Assembly (NCBI GenBank): GCA_030538315.1
Contig: JAUNUF010000013.1
Coordinates: 1 to 43,820 of the forward strand
Length of the DNA stretch: 43,820 nucleotides
DNA from: Propionibacteriaceae bacterium
GTDB taxonomy: Bacteria; Actinomycetota; Actinomycetes; Propionibacteriales; Propionibacteriaceae
Direction of reading: 5' to 3'
Positions 35,777 to 43,707 of the stretch are shown one piece after another (position 1 is the stretch's first letter; the number at the start of each line of letters is the position of its first letter). Below the pieces are notes generated by a model. It saw only the letters and a program-made list of their open reading frames with translations, was not told the origin of the DNA and did no database searches. The translations under genes and the position numbers were made by a program.

Positions 35777-36331
35777 GTGAACGCCGACAACCAGAGACTC
35801 CCCAACGAACTCATCGAAGAGATCGCGGAATGTGGCTTCTATCCGAGTCTTGTGGCTGAGACAGTGCTGATGGGGCTGGGGGAGCGCCCGGTGCTCGACT
35901 ACCTGGTGCAGCATGAGGCGACCTTCGCGGGCCGCGAGCTGCACAGGCACATGACGGTGCTGGTGCTGACGCAGGATCAGCTGCAGATCTGCCACATCGA
36001 CGAGGGTGAGGGTGGCCGCCCAGAGGCACTGGCCACTGCTGAGGTGGTGGCGCTGCGTGCCATCGACTCGGTGGTGGTGACCCGGGCCATGGCGGATCCC
36101 GAGAAGCGCTCCGGCCTCCACGAGGCCTGGCTGACGATCGTGTGGGGTGCAGCACGACGGCTGGATCTGGGCCCAGCGGCCTGCGAAGACCCCAACTGCG
36201 AGGCTGATCACGGCTACACGGGCGTGCTGCAGCCAGATGACATCACGGTGCGGATGAGCCCGGCCGCAGACGGCGACAACGCCCGGCGGCTCATTGAGTT
36301 CGGTTCGAAGCTCCAGCAGGTGATCCGCTGA
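35777..36331 (+). CDS. DUF5998 family protein
   Basis: 184 residues, soluble. Blocks: LPNELIEEIAECGFYPSLVA, LDYLVQHEATFAGRELHRH, VLVLTQDQLQICHIDEG and a cysteine pair CEDPNCEADH. Conserved in actinobacteria next to the alkaline-phosphatase-like gene; function unknown to me. GTG start fixed by the leaderless -10 element; the upstream open frame overlaps the divergent App1 gene. Its TGA shares one base with the next ATG. Confidence 0.85.
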   Translation: MNADNQRLPNELIEEIAECGFYPSLVAETVLMGLGERPVLDYLVQHEATFAGRELHRHMTVLVLTQDQLQICHIDEGEGGRPEALATAEVVALRAIDSVVVTRAMADPEKRSGLHEAWLTIVWGAARRLDLGPAACEDPNCEADHGYTGVLQPDDITVRMSPAADGDNARRLIEFGSKLQQVIR

Positions 36332-37449
36332 TGGTGGGCTTCATCGATCCGCGGTACGCAGGTCAGGCGCTGTCGAACCTGCTCCCCAGCGTGGTTGCCA
36401 TGCTCGACGGCGCCAGCCCGGCCATCTCGCTACCCGCCGCCCGGCAGTACGTGGTACTGCTGGTTGACGGCCTGGGATGGCACCAGTTGCGCGAGTTCGC
36501 CGAGCACGCCGAAACGATGGCCTCGCTCATGGAGCGTGGGCACCGCCTCACCTGCGGCGTGCCGTCCACCACCGCCACCTCGCTGACCTCGCTTGGTTGC
36601 GGCGCCACCCCCGGCGAGCACGGGGTGCTGGGTTACACCTTCTACGAGCCCACCGTCGGCAGGGTCATCAACTCGTTGAGCTGGGAGGGCGGGCCTGAAG
36701 ACATCAACGGCTTCGCGCAGGTGCCCACCGTCTTCCAGCGGCTGGAATCCCAGGGGAGGCGCAGCGCCGCCGTGACCTTGGGCCGATTTGCGGGCAGCGC
36801 GCTCACCCGGGTCGCCTTCTCCGGCACGGAGCTGTTCCCGGTGCTGAATGAAGGCGACCTCACGGAGGTCACCGGGCTCGTCACGGATGCGCTGCAGCAC
36901 GCCGAAGTGGTCTACCTCTACGAGCGCATGCTTGACGCGGATGGCCACGCCCACGGTGCCGGCAGCTGGCAATGGTTGGAGCGGCTGGCCATCATCGATG
37001 ACTACGTGGCCCATCTGATCGAGGCCTTGCCGCCGTCGGTGTGCCTGCTCGTGACGGGGGACCACGGAATGCTCAACATCCCTGCCGAGGAGCGGGTCAT
37101 CGTCGAGGATGAAGCCAGGCTTGGCGGCTACTCCCACCTGGGCGGCGAACCGCGCTTCCGTCATGTCTACGGTGACGACCCGAGGTCGCTTGCATGGGCG
37201 TGGGAATCGGTCTTCGGGGAGCGCGCTCACGTGCTCAGGCGCGAAGAGGCAATCGAAGCAGGCTGGTTCGGACCCACAGTGTCAGATCTGAGCGCAGCGC
37301 GTATCGGTGACGTGGTGGCCGCCATGACAGGTACCTGGGCGGCGATGTCCTACGCGTCGCCCGGCGAGTTCTCCTTGGTGGGCATGCACGGTTCGCTGAC
37401 GCCGGCCGAGATGGAGGTACCCCTCCTCATGCATGGCGGCAGCAGATGA
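36331..37449 (+). CDS. Alkaline phosphatase superfamily (nucleotide pyrophosphatase-type) hydrolase
   Basis: 372 residues. Metal-site motifs of the superfamily: VVLLVDGLGWHQL, the catalytic Thr region VPSTTATSLTSLGCGATPGE, DADGHAHG and VTGDHGMLNI. No signal peptide or membrane helix, so it looks cytoplasmic. Substrate could be a nucleotide, phosphonate or phosphodiester; sequence does not decide. Starts within the DUF5998 stop and overlaps the glycosyltransferase gene by four bases, so the run is translationally coupled. Confidence 0.88.
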   Translation: MVGFIDPRYAGQALSNLLPSVVAMLDGASPAISLPAARQYVVLLVDGLGWHQLREFAEHAETMASLMERGHRLTCGVPSTTATSLTSLGCGATPGEHGVLGYTFYEPTVGRVINSLSWEGGPEDINGFAQVPTVFQRLESQGRRSAAVTLGRFAGSALTRVAFSGTELFPVLNEGDLTEVTGLVTDALQHAEVVYLYERMLDADGHAHGAGSWQWLERLAIIDDYVAHLIEALPPSVCLLVTGDHGMLNIPAEERVIVEDEARLGGYSHLGGEPRFRHVYGDDPRSLAWAWESVFGERAHVLRREEAIEAGWFGPTVSDLSAARIGDVVAAMTGTWAAMSYASPGEFSLVGMHGSLTPAEMEVPLLMHGGSR

Positions 37450-38687
37450 GCCTCAGCGTCGCGATCCTGATCGACGATTTCTTCCCAACGTCGGGGGGCA
37501 TCGGACGCTCCGTGCAGACGCAGCTGGAGGAACTGGCCGCGCTCGGCCACGACGTCACCCTCATTGCACCTGATCGACACCTCCACCGGCCGGCCAACGT
37601 GCGCACGATCGCCTGCCCCACCATCTATCGGGAAGGCTGGCCCTCGCACCTCAGCGTGCTGCATCCCACCGAGCGCAGGGCAAAGCTGATCTCCAAGCAG
37701 GCGCGCTTCGATGTGGTGCATTCGCAAACGGAGCGGGGCGCGCTCGTCCTTGCCGCCCGCCTGGCGCGCCTTCAGGGTATTCCGCACGTGCACACGTTCC
37801 ACGCCAACATCGCCGGTACGCACAGCACGCTGCCGGTCGCGGCTGCCTTCGGGTCGCTGAGCTACGAAGTGCTGGTGACAAGGGCTCTTGCCATCGGTTC
37901 CAAGCGTCCGCCACGTTTCGCCTCGTCGTTGCCCCCCAAGACGCCGGAGCCAGACAACAACAACTTCTTCTCCCGGATGGACTGGCGTTCGCTCGGCTGG
38001 ATCGCGGCGCATGCGGATGTGGTCACCAGCCCGGCCCGCTACATGCTGGACAACATCGAGGCCGCGGTGGGCCAGCCCATCCGGGGCACGGTGATCCCCA
38101 ACGCGTCAGCCGAGACGATCGTCGACGGCGCCGCCGAGCGGCGCATGGAGCGGCCGGGCACCCGGTTCCTCAGCATCGGCCGATTGGCCAAGGAGAAGCG
38201 GCTGGACGTGGTCATCCGGGCCTTCAACCGCGCAAACATTCCCGGGGCCGAACTGGTGATCGTCGGCGATGGTGATCAGCGGGCGCGGCTGGAGGCGCTG
38301 GCGGGGCCTGGCGTGCGCTTTCTCGGCGCGCTGTCTGGCCGCGAAGCAGTGGCGGAGCAATACCTCGAAGCCGATGCACTGGTGCTGGGCTCCTACCGCT
38401 TCGACGTGCAGCCCATGGTCATTCTGGAGGCCGGGGCAGCCCGTTTGCCCGTGCTCTACTGCGACGATCGGCTGACTGCTGGGCTGAGCAGGGAGACCGC
38501 GCTGCGCGTCGCCCCAGACATGCAATCACTGGCTCTCGGTATGCAGAAGCTGGCGGAGCCCGACCGGCTGCGGAAGCTGCGCGCCGGGTACGACGAGGTG
38601 GACGTGCGGCTGCGGCCAGAAGACATGGCGAAGGCGTACGTGCGCGTCTACGAGAAGGCTGGGAGGCTCCCGAAGCGACATGGCTGA
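37446..38687 (+). CDS. GT4-type glycosyltransferase
   Basis: 413 residues. GT-B fold: N-terminal DDFFPTSGGIGRSVQTQLEE, central FDVVHSQTERGALVLAARLA and HVHTFHANI, C-terminal GTVIPNAS, FLSIGRLAKEKRLD and LVIVGDGDQ. The usual E-x7-E sugar-nucleotide motif reads RFDVQPMVILEAGAARLPV, with Asp near the first position and the second Glu kept. It resembles retaining glucosyl/mannosyltransferases that modify lipids, but the donor and acceptor cannot be read from sequence. Overlaps the upstream gene by four bases and thymidine kinase by eight. Confidence 0.9.
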   Translation: MSLSVAILIDDFFPTSGGIGRSVQTQLEELAALGHDVTLIAPDRHLHRPANVRTIACPTIYREGWPSHLSVLHPTERRAKLISKQARFDVVHSQTERGALVLAARLARLQGIPHVHTFHANIAGTHSTLPVAAAFGSLSYEVLVTRALAIGSKRPPRFASSLPPKTPEPDNNNFFSRMDWRSLGWIAAHADVVTSPARYMLDNIEAAVGQPIRGTVIPNASAETIVDGAAERRMERPGTRFLSIGRLAKEKRLDVVIRAFNRANIPGAELVIVGDGDQRARLEALAGPGVRFLGALSGREAVAEQYLEADALVLGSYRFDVQPMVILEAGAARLPVLYCDDRLTAGLSRETALRVAPDMQSLALGMQKLAEPDRLRKLRAGYDEVDVRLRPEDMAKAYVRVYEKAGRLPKRHG

Positions 38688-39324
38688 GTTGGTCTTCCAC
38701 ACCGGCCCCATGGACTCCGGCAAGTCCACGATGGCCCTGCAGCTCGAACACGTCCACTCGACCCATGGCCGGCGTGGGCGCATCTTCAGCTCGCAGGACA
38801 GGGCCGGGCAGGGGGTCATCACCTCACGTCTGGGCCTGAGCGTCACGGCCATCGAGGCGCCACCCGAGTTCGACTTTTGGCGCTACATCATCGGCGAGCT
38901 CACCAGTGGCCAGATCGTCGACTACCTGGTGTGCGACGAGGCCCAGTTCTACACCTCGGATCAGATCGACCAACTCGCCCGGATCGTCGATGAGTTGCAG
39001 ATCGACGTGTACGCCTTCGGGATCCTCGCAGACTTCCGCACTGAGCTGTTCCCGGGCTCCAAGCGGCTGGTGGAACTTGCGGACCGGCTCGTCATGCTGA
39101 CCCTGGGGCCGCTGTGTTGGTGCGGTGCCCGCGGCACGCAGAATGCACGCACCGTCGACGGGCTGATGGTGACAGAGGGATCCCAAGTTGTGGTGGGCGA
39201 CACCGCCGGGGGCGGCGATGTCCGCTACGAGGTGCTCTGCCGGATGCACCACAGGCGGCGCATGACGGCGACGCGGGCCAAGGCCACGTTGTCGCCTGAT
39301 CCGCTGCCCTTCGACGCGGAGTAG
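38680..39324 (+). CDS. tdk: Thymidine kinase (type II)
   Basis: 214 residues. P-loop GPMDSGKST (residues 9-17), DNA-kinase Walker B region VCDEAQFYT, then the lasso and zinc region LCWCGARGTQNAR and EVLCRMHHRR. The zinc ligands appear as C-W-C plus C-x2-H rather than two CxxC pairs, a variant. It phosphorylates thymidine to dTMP in the salvage pathway. Starts eight bases inside the glycosyltransferase gene. A dUTPase gene, also in dTTP supply, is 2.2 kb away. Confidence 0.93.
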   Translation: MAELVFHTGPMDSGKSTMALQLEHVHSTHGRRGRIFSSQDRAGQGVITSRLGLSVTAIEAPPEFDFWRYIIGELTSGQIVDYLVCDEAQFYTSDQIDQLARIVDELQIDVYAFGILADFRTELFPGSKRLVELADRLVMLTLGPLCWCGARGTQNARTVDGLMVTEGSQVVVGDTAGGGDVRYEVLCRMHHRRRMTATRAKATLSPDPLPFDAE

Positions 39325-39331
39325 CCGCCCA

Positions 39332-40222
39332 CTACTTGGTGGGGCCACCAAACATGATCTCGTCCCAGCTGGGCACCTTGGCGCGCCGGCGGCGGCGCGT
39401 GGGCTTCACATCTTCCTCGGCCGTCTCCACCAGCGGATCCTGCGTTGGCTCTTCTACGAGCTCTTCGGCTTCCGGCTCGTCGGTGATGACGGTGGTCACC
39501 TCGTCTGCTTCCGGATCTGCCGGCTCAGGCTCAGGTTCTGCTTCCGGCTCAGGCTCAGGTTCGGGCTCTTCGTCCACCAGATCGACCAGCCCCGTGTAGA
39601 TGCGCACCGAATCCTCGCTGATTCCGCTCAGCATGTCGTAGAGGCTGTCCAGCTCTGAGGTGTCTTCGTTGCCCTCGTGCATCAGTGCCGAGACCGGCAC
39701 CTCGTCGCCGGGTAGCGACCCTGGCTGGGTGGCGCGCACCAACGCCAGCTCGTCATGGAAATCGACGGTGTTCTCATCCTCGGGGGCCGCGTCGAGCGCT
39801 TCTTCCCCGATCATCCAGCGGGCGTCGGCGTTGGCGGCCACGGAGAAACGGCCCTTGGCGTCGAAGACGAATTCCGCGCTGCGGGCCTCAGCCTCCACAT
39901 CCGAGGGGAGGGTGGCCACCACGCGCCACTTCAGATCCGCCTGGCGCCAGGCATCCCACACCACGCTGTCGGCGTCGATCCCGCGGGAGCGGAGGCGCGC
40001 GGCGATGAGTTCGCCGAGCCGACGGTGCGTCGCCGTCTCGCCGCGGCGCCGGATGGTGGCGCTCTGGGCGGACTGGGCCACGTGCTCACGTTCGGCCAGG
40101 ACCGGGCCGGCGAAGGCCTCGATGCGCTCCGAGGTCATGCCACTGGCCTCCACCAGATCGGCGACGGAAGCGCCCGTGCGGATCCGGGCCTGGATCTCCC
40201 GTGGGGTCAGAGACTGGTCCAT
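39332..40222 (-). CDS. sepH: Septation protein SepH, N-terminally short
   Basis: 296 residues from ATG 40222, which has GAGGAG 4 bases upstream. It retains the helix-turn-helix part of DUF3071 (TPREIQARIRTGASVADLVE, then FAGPVLAEREHVA), the WDAWRQADLKWRVVA block, an acidic Glu-Pro repeat (EPEPEPEPEAEPEPEP) and the conserved end RRRRAKVPSWDEIMFG. SepH stimulates FtsZ assembly in Streptomyces and mycobacteria. As I remember family members, about 55 residues (MPELRVVAVS...) precede the helix-turn-helix; here they are absent and not found in other frames of the 168-base upstream gap. Confidence 0.88.
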   Translation of the reverse strand: MDQSLTPREIQARIRTGASVADLVEASGMTSERIEAFAGPVLAEREHVAQSAQSATIRRRGETATHRRLGELIAARLRSRGIDADSVVWDAWRQADLKWRVVATLPSDVEAEARSAEFVFDAKGRFSVAANADARWMIGEEALDAAPEDENTVDFHDELALVRATQPGSLPGDEVPVSALMHEGNEDTSELDSLYDMLSGISEDSVRIYTGLVDLVDEEPEPEPEPEAEPEPEPADPEADEVTTVITDEPEAEELVEEPTQDPLVETAEEDVKPTRRRRRAKVPSWDEIMFGGPTK

Positions 40223-40317
40223 TGGACTCCTCGTGCGGCTGGCTACTGTTTGAGACAACTTACCAGCGTGCTGGCGCCGGGTGCGGGAGGCCGCCCCGGC
40301 ACCGTTGAACAATCAAG

Positions 40318-40346
40318 TGCGGCCCCGGTATCTACATGCGGCCCCG
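40318..40346. repeat. Direct repeat TGCGGCCCCG, 19 bases apart, upstream of DUF4193
   Basis: Copies at 40318-40327 and 40337-40346 in the 168-base gap between sepH and the DUF4193 gene. The following bases are also similar (GTATCTACATG; ATGTGATACACA). Could be a tandem operator. Confidence 0.55.
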
Positions 40347-40390
40347 ATGTGATACACATAGCGCGATCGTGGCAACGAAAGGACCAACGG

Positions 40391-40687
40391 ATGGCAACGG
40401 ACTACGACGCTCCCCGCAAGACCGACGAGGAGATGAGTGAGGATTCCCTAGAGGAGCTGAAGTCTCGTCGAGCAGACAAGAACTCGGGGAAGGTCGATGA
40501 GGACGAGGTCGAGGCGGCGGAGACGTTCGAACTGCCCGGAGCAGATCTCTCGCACGAGGAATTGACCGTGCGGGTGCTGCCCAGGCAGTCCAACGAATTC
40601 ACGTGCGCGTCCTGCTTCCTCGTGAAGGCCCGCGCTCAGCTGGCCGAAGAGAAGAACGGGCAGTCCTACTGCGTGGACTGCGTCTGA
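40391..40687 (+). CDS. DUF4193 protein (RNA-polymerase-associated type)
   Basis: 98 residues, strongly acidic. It starts MATDYDAPRKTDEEMSEDSL, contains ELTVRVLPRQSNEFTCASCF and ends YCVDCV, so CASC plus CVDC can bind one zinc ion. The mycobacterial relative is Rv2699c; the exact role is uncertain to me. AAAGGA lies 7 bases before the ATG; the open frame upstream is a sepH shadow. Convergent with DUF4235, two bases between the stops. Confidence 0.9.
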   Translation: MATDYDAPRKTDEEMSEDSLEELKSRRADKNSGKVDEDEVEAAETFELPGADLSHEELTVRVLPRQSNEFTCASCFLVKARAQLAEEKNGQSYCVDCV

Positions 40688-40688
40688 C

Positions 40689-40979
40689 TCACGTCAACTT
40701 GCTCCGCAGCCGGCCTGGGCCGGCGTGGTTGTAGTTGGCCATCCACCGCTGGTGCACCACGCGGTTCATGACCAACTGGGCCATGCCGACGCCCAGGCCG
40801 CTTGCTGCGGCCCAGATGAGGGCCTTGGTCAGCGGCACCTCCGGATCGTTCGGATCGGGCGGGACGTCGCCAGTAGAGGCCTCCCACAGCTTGGTGACCA
40901 GTTTCTGGGCCACGATCGTGGTGACGGCGCCCGCCACCCCCGCATAGACCTTCCACATGATCTTCTCGGTCATCGCCAT
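40689..40979 (-). CDS. DUF4235 membrane protein
   Basis: 96 residues. Start MAMTEKIMWKVYAGVAGAVT with two hydrophobic segments (VYAGVAGAVTTIVAQKLV and ALIWAAASGLGVGMAQLVM), the latter followed by the family motif MNRVVHQRW. Function unknown. AAAGGAAG is about 4 bases before the ATG at 40979, preferred to the TTG-type extension upstream. Divergent from DUF3093. Confidence 0.88.
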   Translation of the reverse strand: MAMTEKIMWKVYAGVAGAVTTIVAQKLVTKLWEASTGDVPPDPNDPEVPLTKALIWAAASGLGVGMAQLVMNRVVHQRWMANYNHAGPGRLRSKLT

Positions 40980-41028
40980 GGGGCTTCCTTTCACTGGGAC
41001 CAGGTCACAACCCATTATGCCCGCGGGT

Positions 41029-41034
41029 TAAGGT
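41029..41034 (+). promoter_or_regulatory. -10 element TAAGGT of the DUF3093-dut operon, leaderless
   Basis: TAAGGT ends 7 bases before the GTG at 41042; no ribosome binding site. Confidence 0.55.
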
Positions 41035-41041
41035 GACATCC

Positions 41042-41491
41042 GTGAGCTATTCGGAACGTCTGCACATCCCCGCCTGGTGGATAGTGCTCGGCCTGTTGTT
41101 CGTTGCCAGCATCGGCGTGGCGGTGATCGCCTACCTGGAGCTGTGGCTGGCCATCACGGTGATCGTGCTCACCCTCATCGCGGTGGCCCTCGGCCTGCTG
41201 GCCTACAGCCGCACGCAACTGCGCGTGGATTCTGCAGCCTTCACCGCCGGGCGGTACCGCCTGGAGCATGCCTACATCGGCGAGGTCACCCCGCTGGAGG
41301 GAGAGGCCGCGCGCTTGGCGCTTGGCCCCGAGGCGGATCATCGGGCGTTCCTGTTCACCCGCCCCTACATCCCGGGTCTGGTCCGGATCGACGTCGAGGA
41401 CGATGCGGATCCGCACAGCGCATGGATGGTGAGCACCAGGCGTCCCGCCGAACTCGCCGCGGCCCTGGCGAAGGAAGCGGTAACCCGATGA
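41042..41491 (+). CDS. DUF3093 membrane protein
   Basis: 149 residues. Two adjacent membrane helices at the N-terminus ([20 protein letters not shown] and [20 protein letters not shown]), then a cytoplasmic domain ([36 protein letters not shown]). Function unknown, but the pairing with dut is conserved in actinobacteria (mycobacterial Rv2698/Rv2697c region). GTG 41042 is set by the leaderless promoter. The stop overlaps the dut ATG (ATGA). Confidence 0.88.
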   Translation: MSYSERLHIPAWWIVLGLLFVASIGVAVIAYLELWLAITVIVLTLIAVALGLLAYSRTQLRVDSAAFTAGRYRLEHAYIGEVTPLEGEAARLALGPEADHRAFLFTRPYIPGLVRIDVEDDADPHSAWMVSTRRPAELAAALAKEAVTR

Positions 41492-41925
41492 ACATCCCCA
41501 CGCTCGCCGTCGATGGGCATCTCCCCGCCTATGCTCACCCGGGCGATGCGGGTGCGGATCTGCGCGCCACGGAGGACGTCGTGCTGGCACCGGGGGAGCG
41601 GGCGCTGGTCGGAACAGGGGTGGCGCTGGCGCTGCCCGACGGGCATGTCGGCTTGGTGACTCCGCGCTCCGGGCTGGCCGCAAAGGCCGGGCTCAGCATC
41701 GTCAACGCCCCAGGAGTGATCGACTCTGGCTACCGCGGGGAGATCAAGGTCAACCTCGTGAACCTGGATCCACGCAACCCCGTTCACCTGCACGCCGGGG
41801 ACCGCATCGCCCAACTCCTCGTCGTACCGTTCGTCAGCGCCACTTTCGTCCCCGTCGACACGCTCGATGAGACTGTGCGCGGTGACGGTGGGTATGGTTC
41901 AACCGGTGGGTTCACCACCCCCTGA
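41488..41925 (+). CDS. dut: dUTP diphosphatase
   Basis: 145 residues, trimeric dUTPase class. All five motifs are present: [58 protein letters not shown] and [12 protein letters not shown]. It removes dUTP and makes dUMP for thymidylate synthesis. Translationally coupled to DUF3093. Confidence 0.97.
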   Translation: MNIPTLAVDGHLPAYAHPGDAGADLRATEDVVLAPGERALVGTGVALALPDGHVGLVTPRSGLAAKAGLSIVNAPGVIDSGYRGEIKVNLVNLDPRNPVHLHAGDRIAQLLVVPFVSATFVPVDTLDETVRGDGGYGSTGGFTTP

Positions 41926-41945
41926 CACCAGAAGGATTAATCCCT

Positions 41946-42656
41946 GTGATTTTCGGACGCAAGAAGCCCGAGGCCGAAGTGGCCCCGGTCGAGCAGATCG
42001 AGGACGTGGCACCCGAGGAGACCGACGCTGGCCAAGCGCCGTCGTCGATCGAGGAGCAGGCGGCCCAGTGGGACGCTGCCTTCGACCGCGAATGGGGCCC
42101 CTTCGACATCGAAGAGGTGGATCTGGAAGCTGACGCCGACGAGGTGCAGCGCCTGGATCTGGACACGCTGGTGCTCACCCCGTTTGAGGGCATGACCCTA
42201 CAGCTCCAGGTCAACAAGGACACCAACAAAGTGCAGTCCCTCCTGGTCGGTGACGGCCAGTCCGCACTCGAGGTGGGCGTGTTCGCGGGGCCGGCCAAGT
42301 CGTCGATGGTGGACGAGATCCGCTCGGAGATCATCCGCGTCACGGAGCAGCAAAAGGGCAGCATCGACATCGTCGAGGGCCCGTTCGGCGCCGAGATCCG
42401 CCGGGCGCTGCCCGTGGTGGATCCCAACGGCAACCCCGCCATGCACATGTCGCGCACGTGGCTCGTGGGCGGCCCGGGATGGGTGCTGCGCGGCGTGCTG
42501 CTGGGCAAGGCCACCTTTGAGCCAGACAACGATGAGGCGCAGGTGGCGCTGGAGGAGTTCTTCGGCAACCTCGTGGTCCGCCGGGGCACGCTGCCGGCAG
42601 CACCGGGCAGCCTCCTGCCCATGACCGTCCCGCAACAGAGCGCGAGCGAGGGCTGA
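41946..42656 (+). CDS. DUF3710 protein
   Basis: 236 residues. N-terminal acidic tail (IFGRKKPEAEVAPVEQIED), then the domain with WGPFDIEEVDLEADADEVQR, GMTLQLQVNKDTNKVQSLLV and MSRTWLVGGPGWVLRGVLLG. Conserved in actinobacteria between dut and an OB-fold gene; function unknown to me. GTG start with AAGGA about 9 bases upstream, 20 bases after dut. Confidence 0.9.
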   Translation: MIFGRKKPEAEVAPVEQIEDVAPEETDAGQAPSSIEEQAAQWDAAFDREWGPFDIEEVDLEADADEVQRLDLDTLVLTPFEGMTLQLQVNKDTNKVQSLLVGDGQSALEVGVFAGPAKSSMVDEIRSEIIRVTEQQKGSIDIVEGPFGAEIRRALPVVDPNGNPAMHMSRTWLVGGPGWVLRGVLLGKATFEPDNDEAQVALEEFFGNLVVRRGTLPAAPGSLLPMTVPQQSASEG

Positions 42657-42659
42657 GCC

Positions 42660-43016
42660 ATGGCCGAAAGGTCGCTCCTGGAGCGACTGCGACGGTGGCT
42701 CACCCCCATCGAGGAGCTTGAAGCCACCGAACTCAGGCAACGCGCGGAAGACTGCGGTGCCGAGCCGGTGGCCGACGCTGCGCCCCGCAGCCGCGTGACG
42801 CTGCGTGGAGAGATCCTCTCCATCACGTCAGACGCCAAGAACGGGTGGCTTGAAGCCGAGGTCAACGACGGATCGGGAACCGTGGGGCTGATCTGGATGG
42901 GGCGCAGCCGCCTCGAATGCCTCATGCCGGGCAGGCACATCCGAGTGACGGGCCGGCTGGCGGAGGATGAGGGCCGCCCGGTGATCTTCAACCCGGATTT
43001 CGAGATCATCCCCTGA
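42660..43016 (+). CDS. OB-fold nucleic acid binding domain protein
   Basis: 118 residues. A short N-terminal helix (LLERLRRWLTPIEELEATEL) precedes an OB-fold with VTLRGEILSITSDAKNGWL, GTVGLIWMGRSRLECLMPG and HIRVTGRLAEDEGRPVI. It probably binds single-stranded nucleic acid; the actinobacterial relative lies beside DUF3710 (Rv2694c region). Three bases after DUF3710. A DUF3159 membrane gene that often follows is absent here. Confidence 0.88.
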   Translation: MAERSLLERLRRWLTPIEELEATELRQRAEDCGAEPVADAAPRSRVTLRGEILSITSDAKNGWLEAEVNDGSGTVGLIWMGRSRLECLMPGRHIRVTGRLAEDEGRPVIFNPDFEIIP

Positions 43017-43023
43017 CGGGGCT

Positions 43024-43698
43024 CTAGTCGTCGTCCTCCGCGTCAGGGTCAAACAGATCTGCCAGTTCGGCCTCCGAATCCTGGGTGACCAGGAAGAGCA
43101 GCTCGTCTGAGGCCTCAAACGCCCGATCACGCTCCGGGGTGAGCGGCGCACCGTCGCGGATGATGGCCACCAACACCACATCGCCGGGCAGTTCGATGTC
43201 GCGGATCCGGCGGCCAATGAAGCGCGAGCCCACGGGCAGGCGAACCTCTGACAGGTGCGTCGTCGACTTCGTGAAGGTCAACAGCCGCACCAGATCACCC
43301 GTGGAGACTGCCTCCTCGACGAGGGCGGACATGAGCCGGGGAGTGGAGACGGAGACGTCGACCCCCCACTGGTCGTCGAACATCCACTCGTTGCCGGGGT
43401 GGTTGACGCGTCCGACGGTGCGAGGCACCCCGAATTCTGTCTTGGCAAGGAGCGAATGCACCAGATTGGCCTTGTCATCACCGGTTGCAGCGATGGCCAC
43501 GTCGTAGCGGTCCAGGCCTGCCTCCTCCAGCGAGCTGAGTTCGCACGCATCTGCCTCCAACCAGGTGGCGCCAGGGACGGCGTCGTGGTGGATGGCGGAA
43601 CGGTCCTTCTCGATCAGCAGGATCTCGTGACCGTTGGCGATGAGCTCCCGTGCGATGGAGCGGCCCACATTGCCAGCTCCAGCGATGGCGACACGCAT
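43024..43698 (-). CDS. TrkA family potassium uptake regulator (CeoC type)
   Basis: 224 residues. Rossmann NAD-binding domain MRVAIAGAGNVGRSIARELI, acidic residue at LLIEKD, then ATGDDKANLV; the C-terminal RCK_C domain starts near VRLPVGSRFIGRRIRDIEL. Such subunits gate Trk/Ktr-type K+ channels in response to NAD(H) or nucleotides. AGGAGA precedes the ATG. The preceding gene (43708-43820) is a second TrkA-type subunit, 9 bases away, as in the ceoB-ceoC pair of mycobacteria. Confidence 0.93.
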   Translation of the reverse strand: MRVAIAGAGNVGRSIARELIANGHEILLIEKDRSAIHHDAVPGATWLEADACELSSLEEAGLDRYDVAIAATGDDKANLVHSLLAKTEFGVPRTVGRVNHPGNEWMFDDQWGVDVSVSTPRLMSALVEEAVSTGDLVRLLTFTKSTTHLSEVRLPVGSRFIGRRIRDIELPGDVVLVAIIRDGAPLTPERDRAFEASDELLFLVTQDSEAELADLFDPDAEDDD

Positions 43699-43707
43699 CG
43701 GTTTCTC

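Noticed and set aside
36331-39324. Overlapping four-gene run as a biosynthetic cluster
   Set aside because: The tight run of DUF5998, phosphatase-like, GT4 and thymidine kinase matches a common actinobacterial housekeeping neighbourhood; the functions do not form one pathway.
39480-39580. Short repeats resembling a CRISPR or minisatellite
   Set aside because: They are the Glu-Pro codon repeats of sepH, in frame and without spacers.
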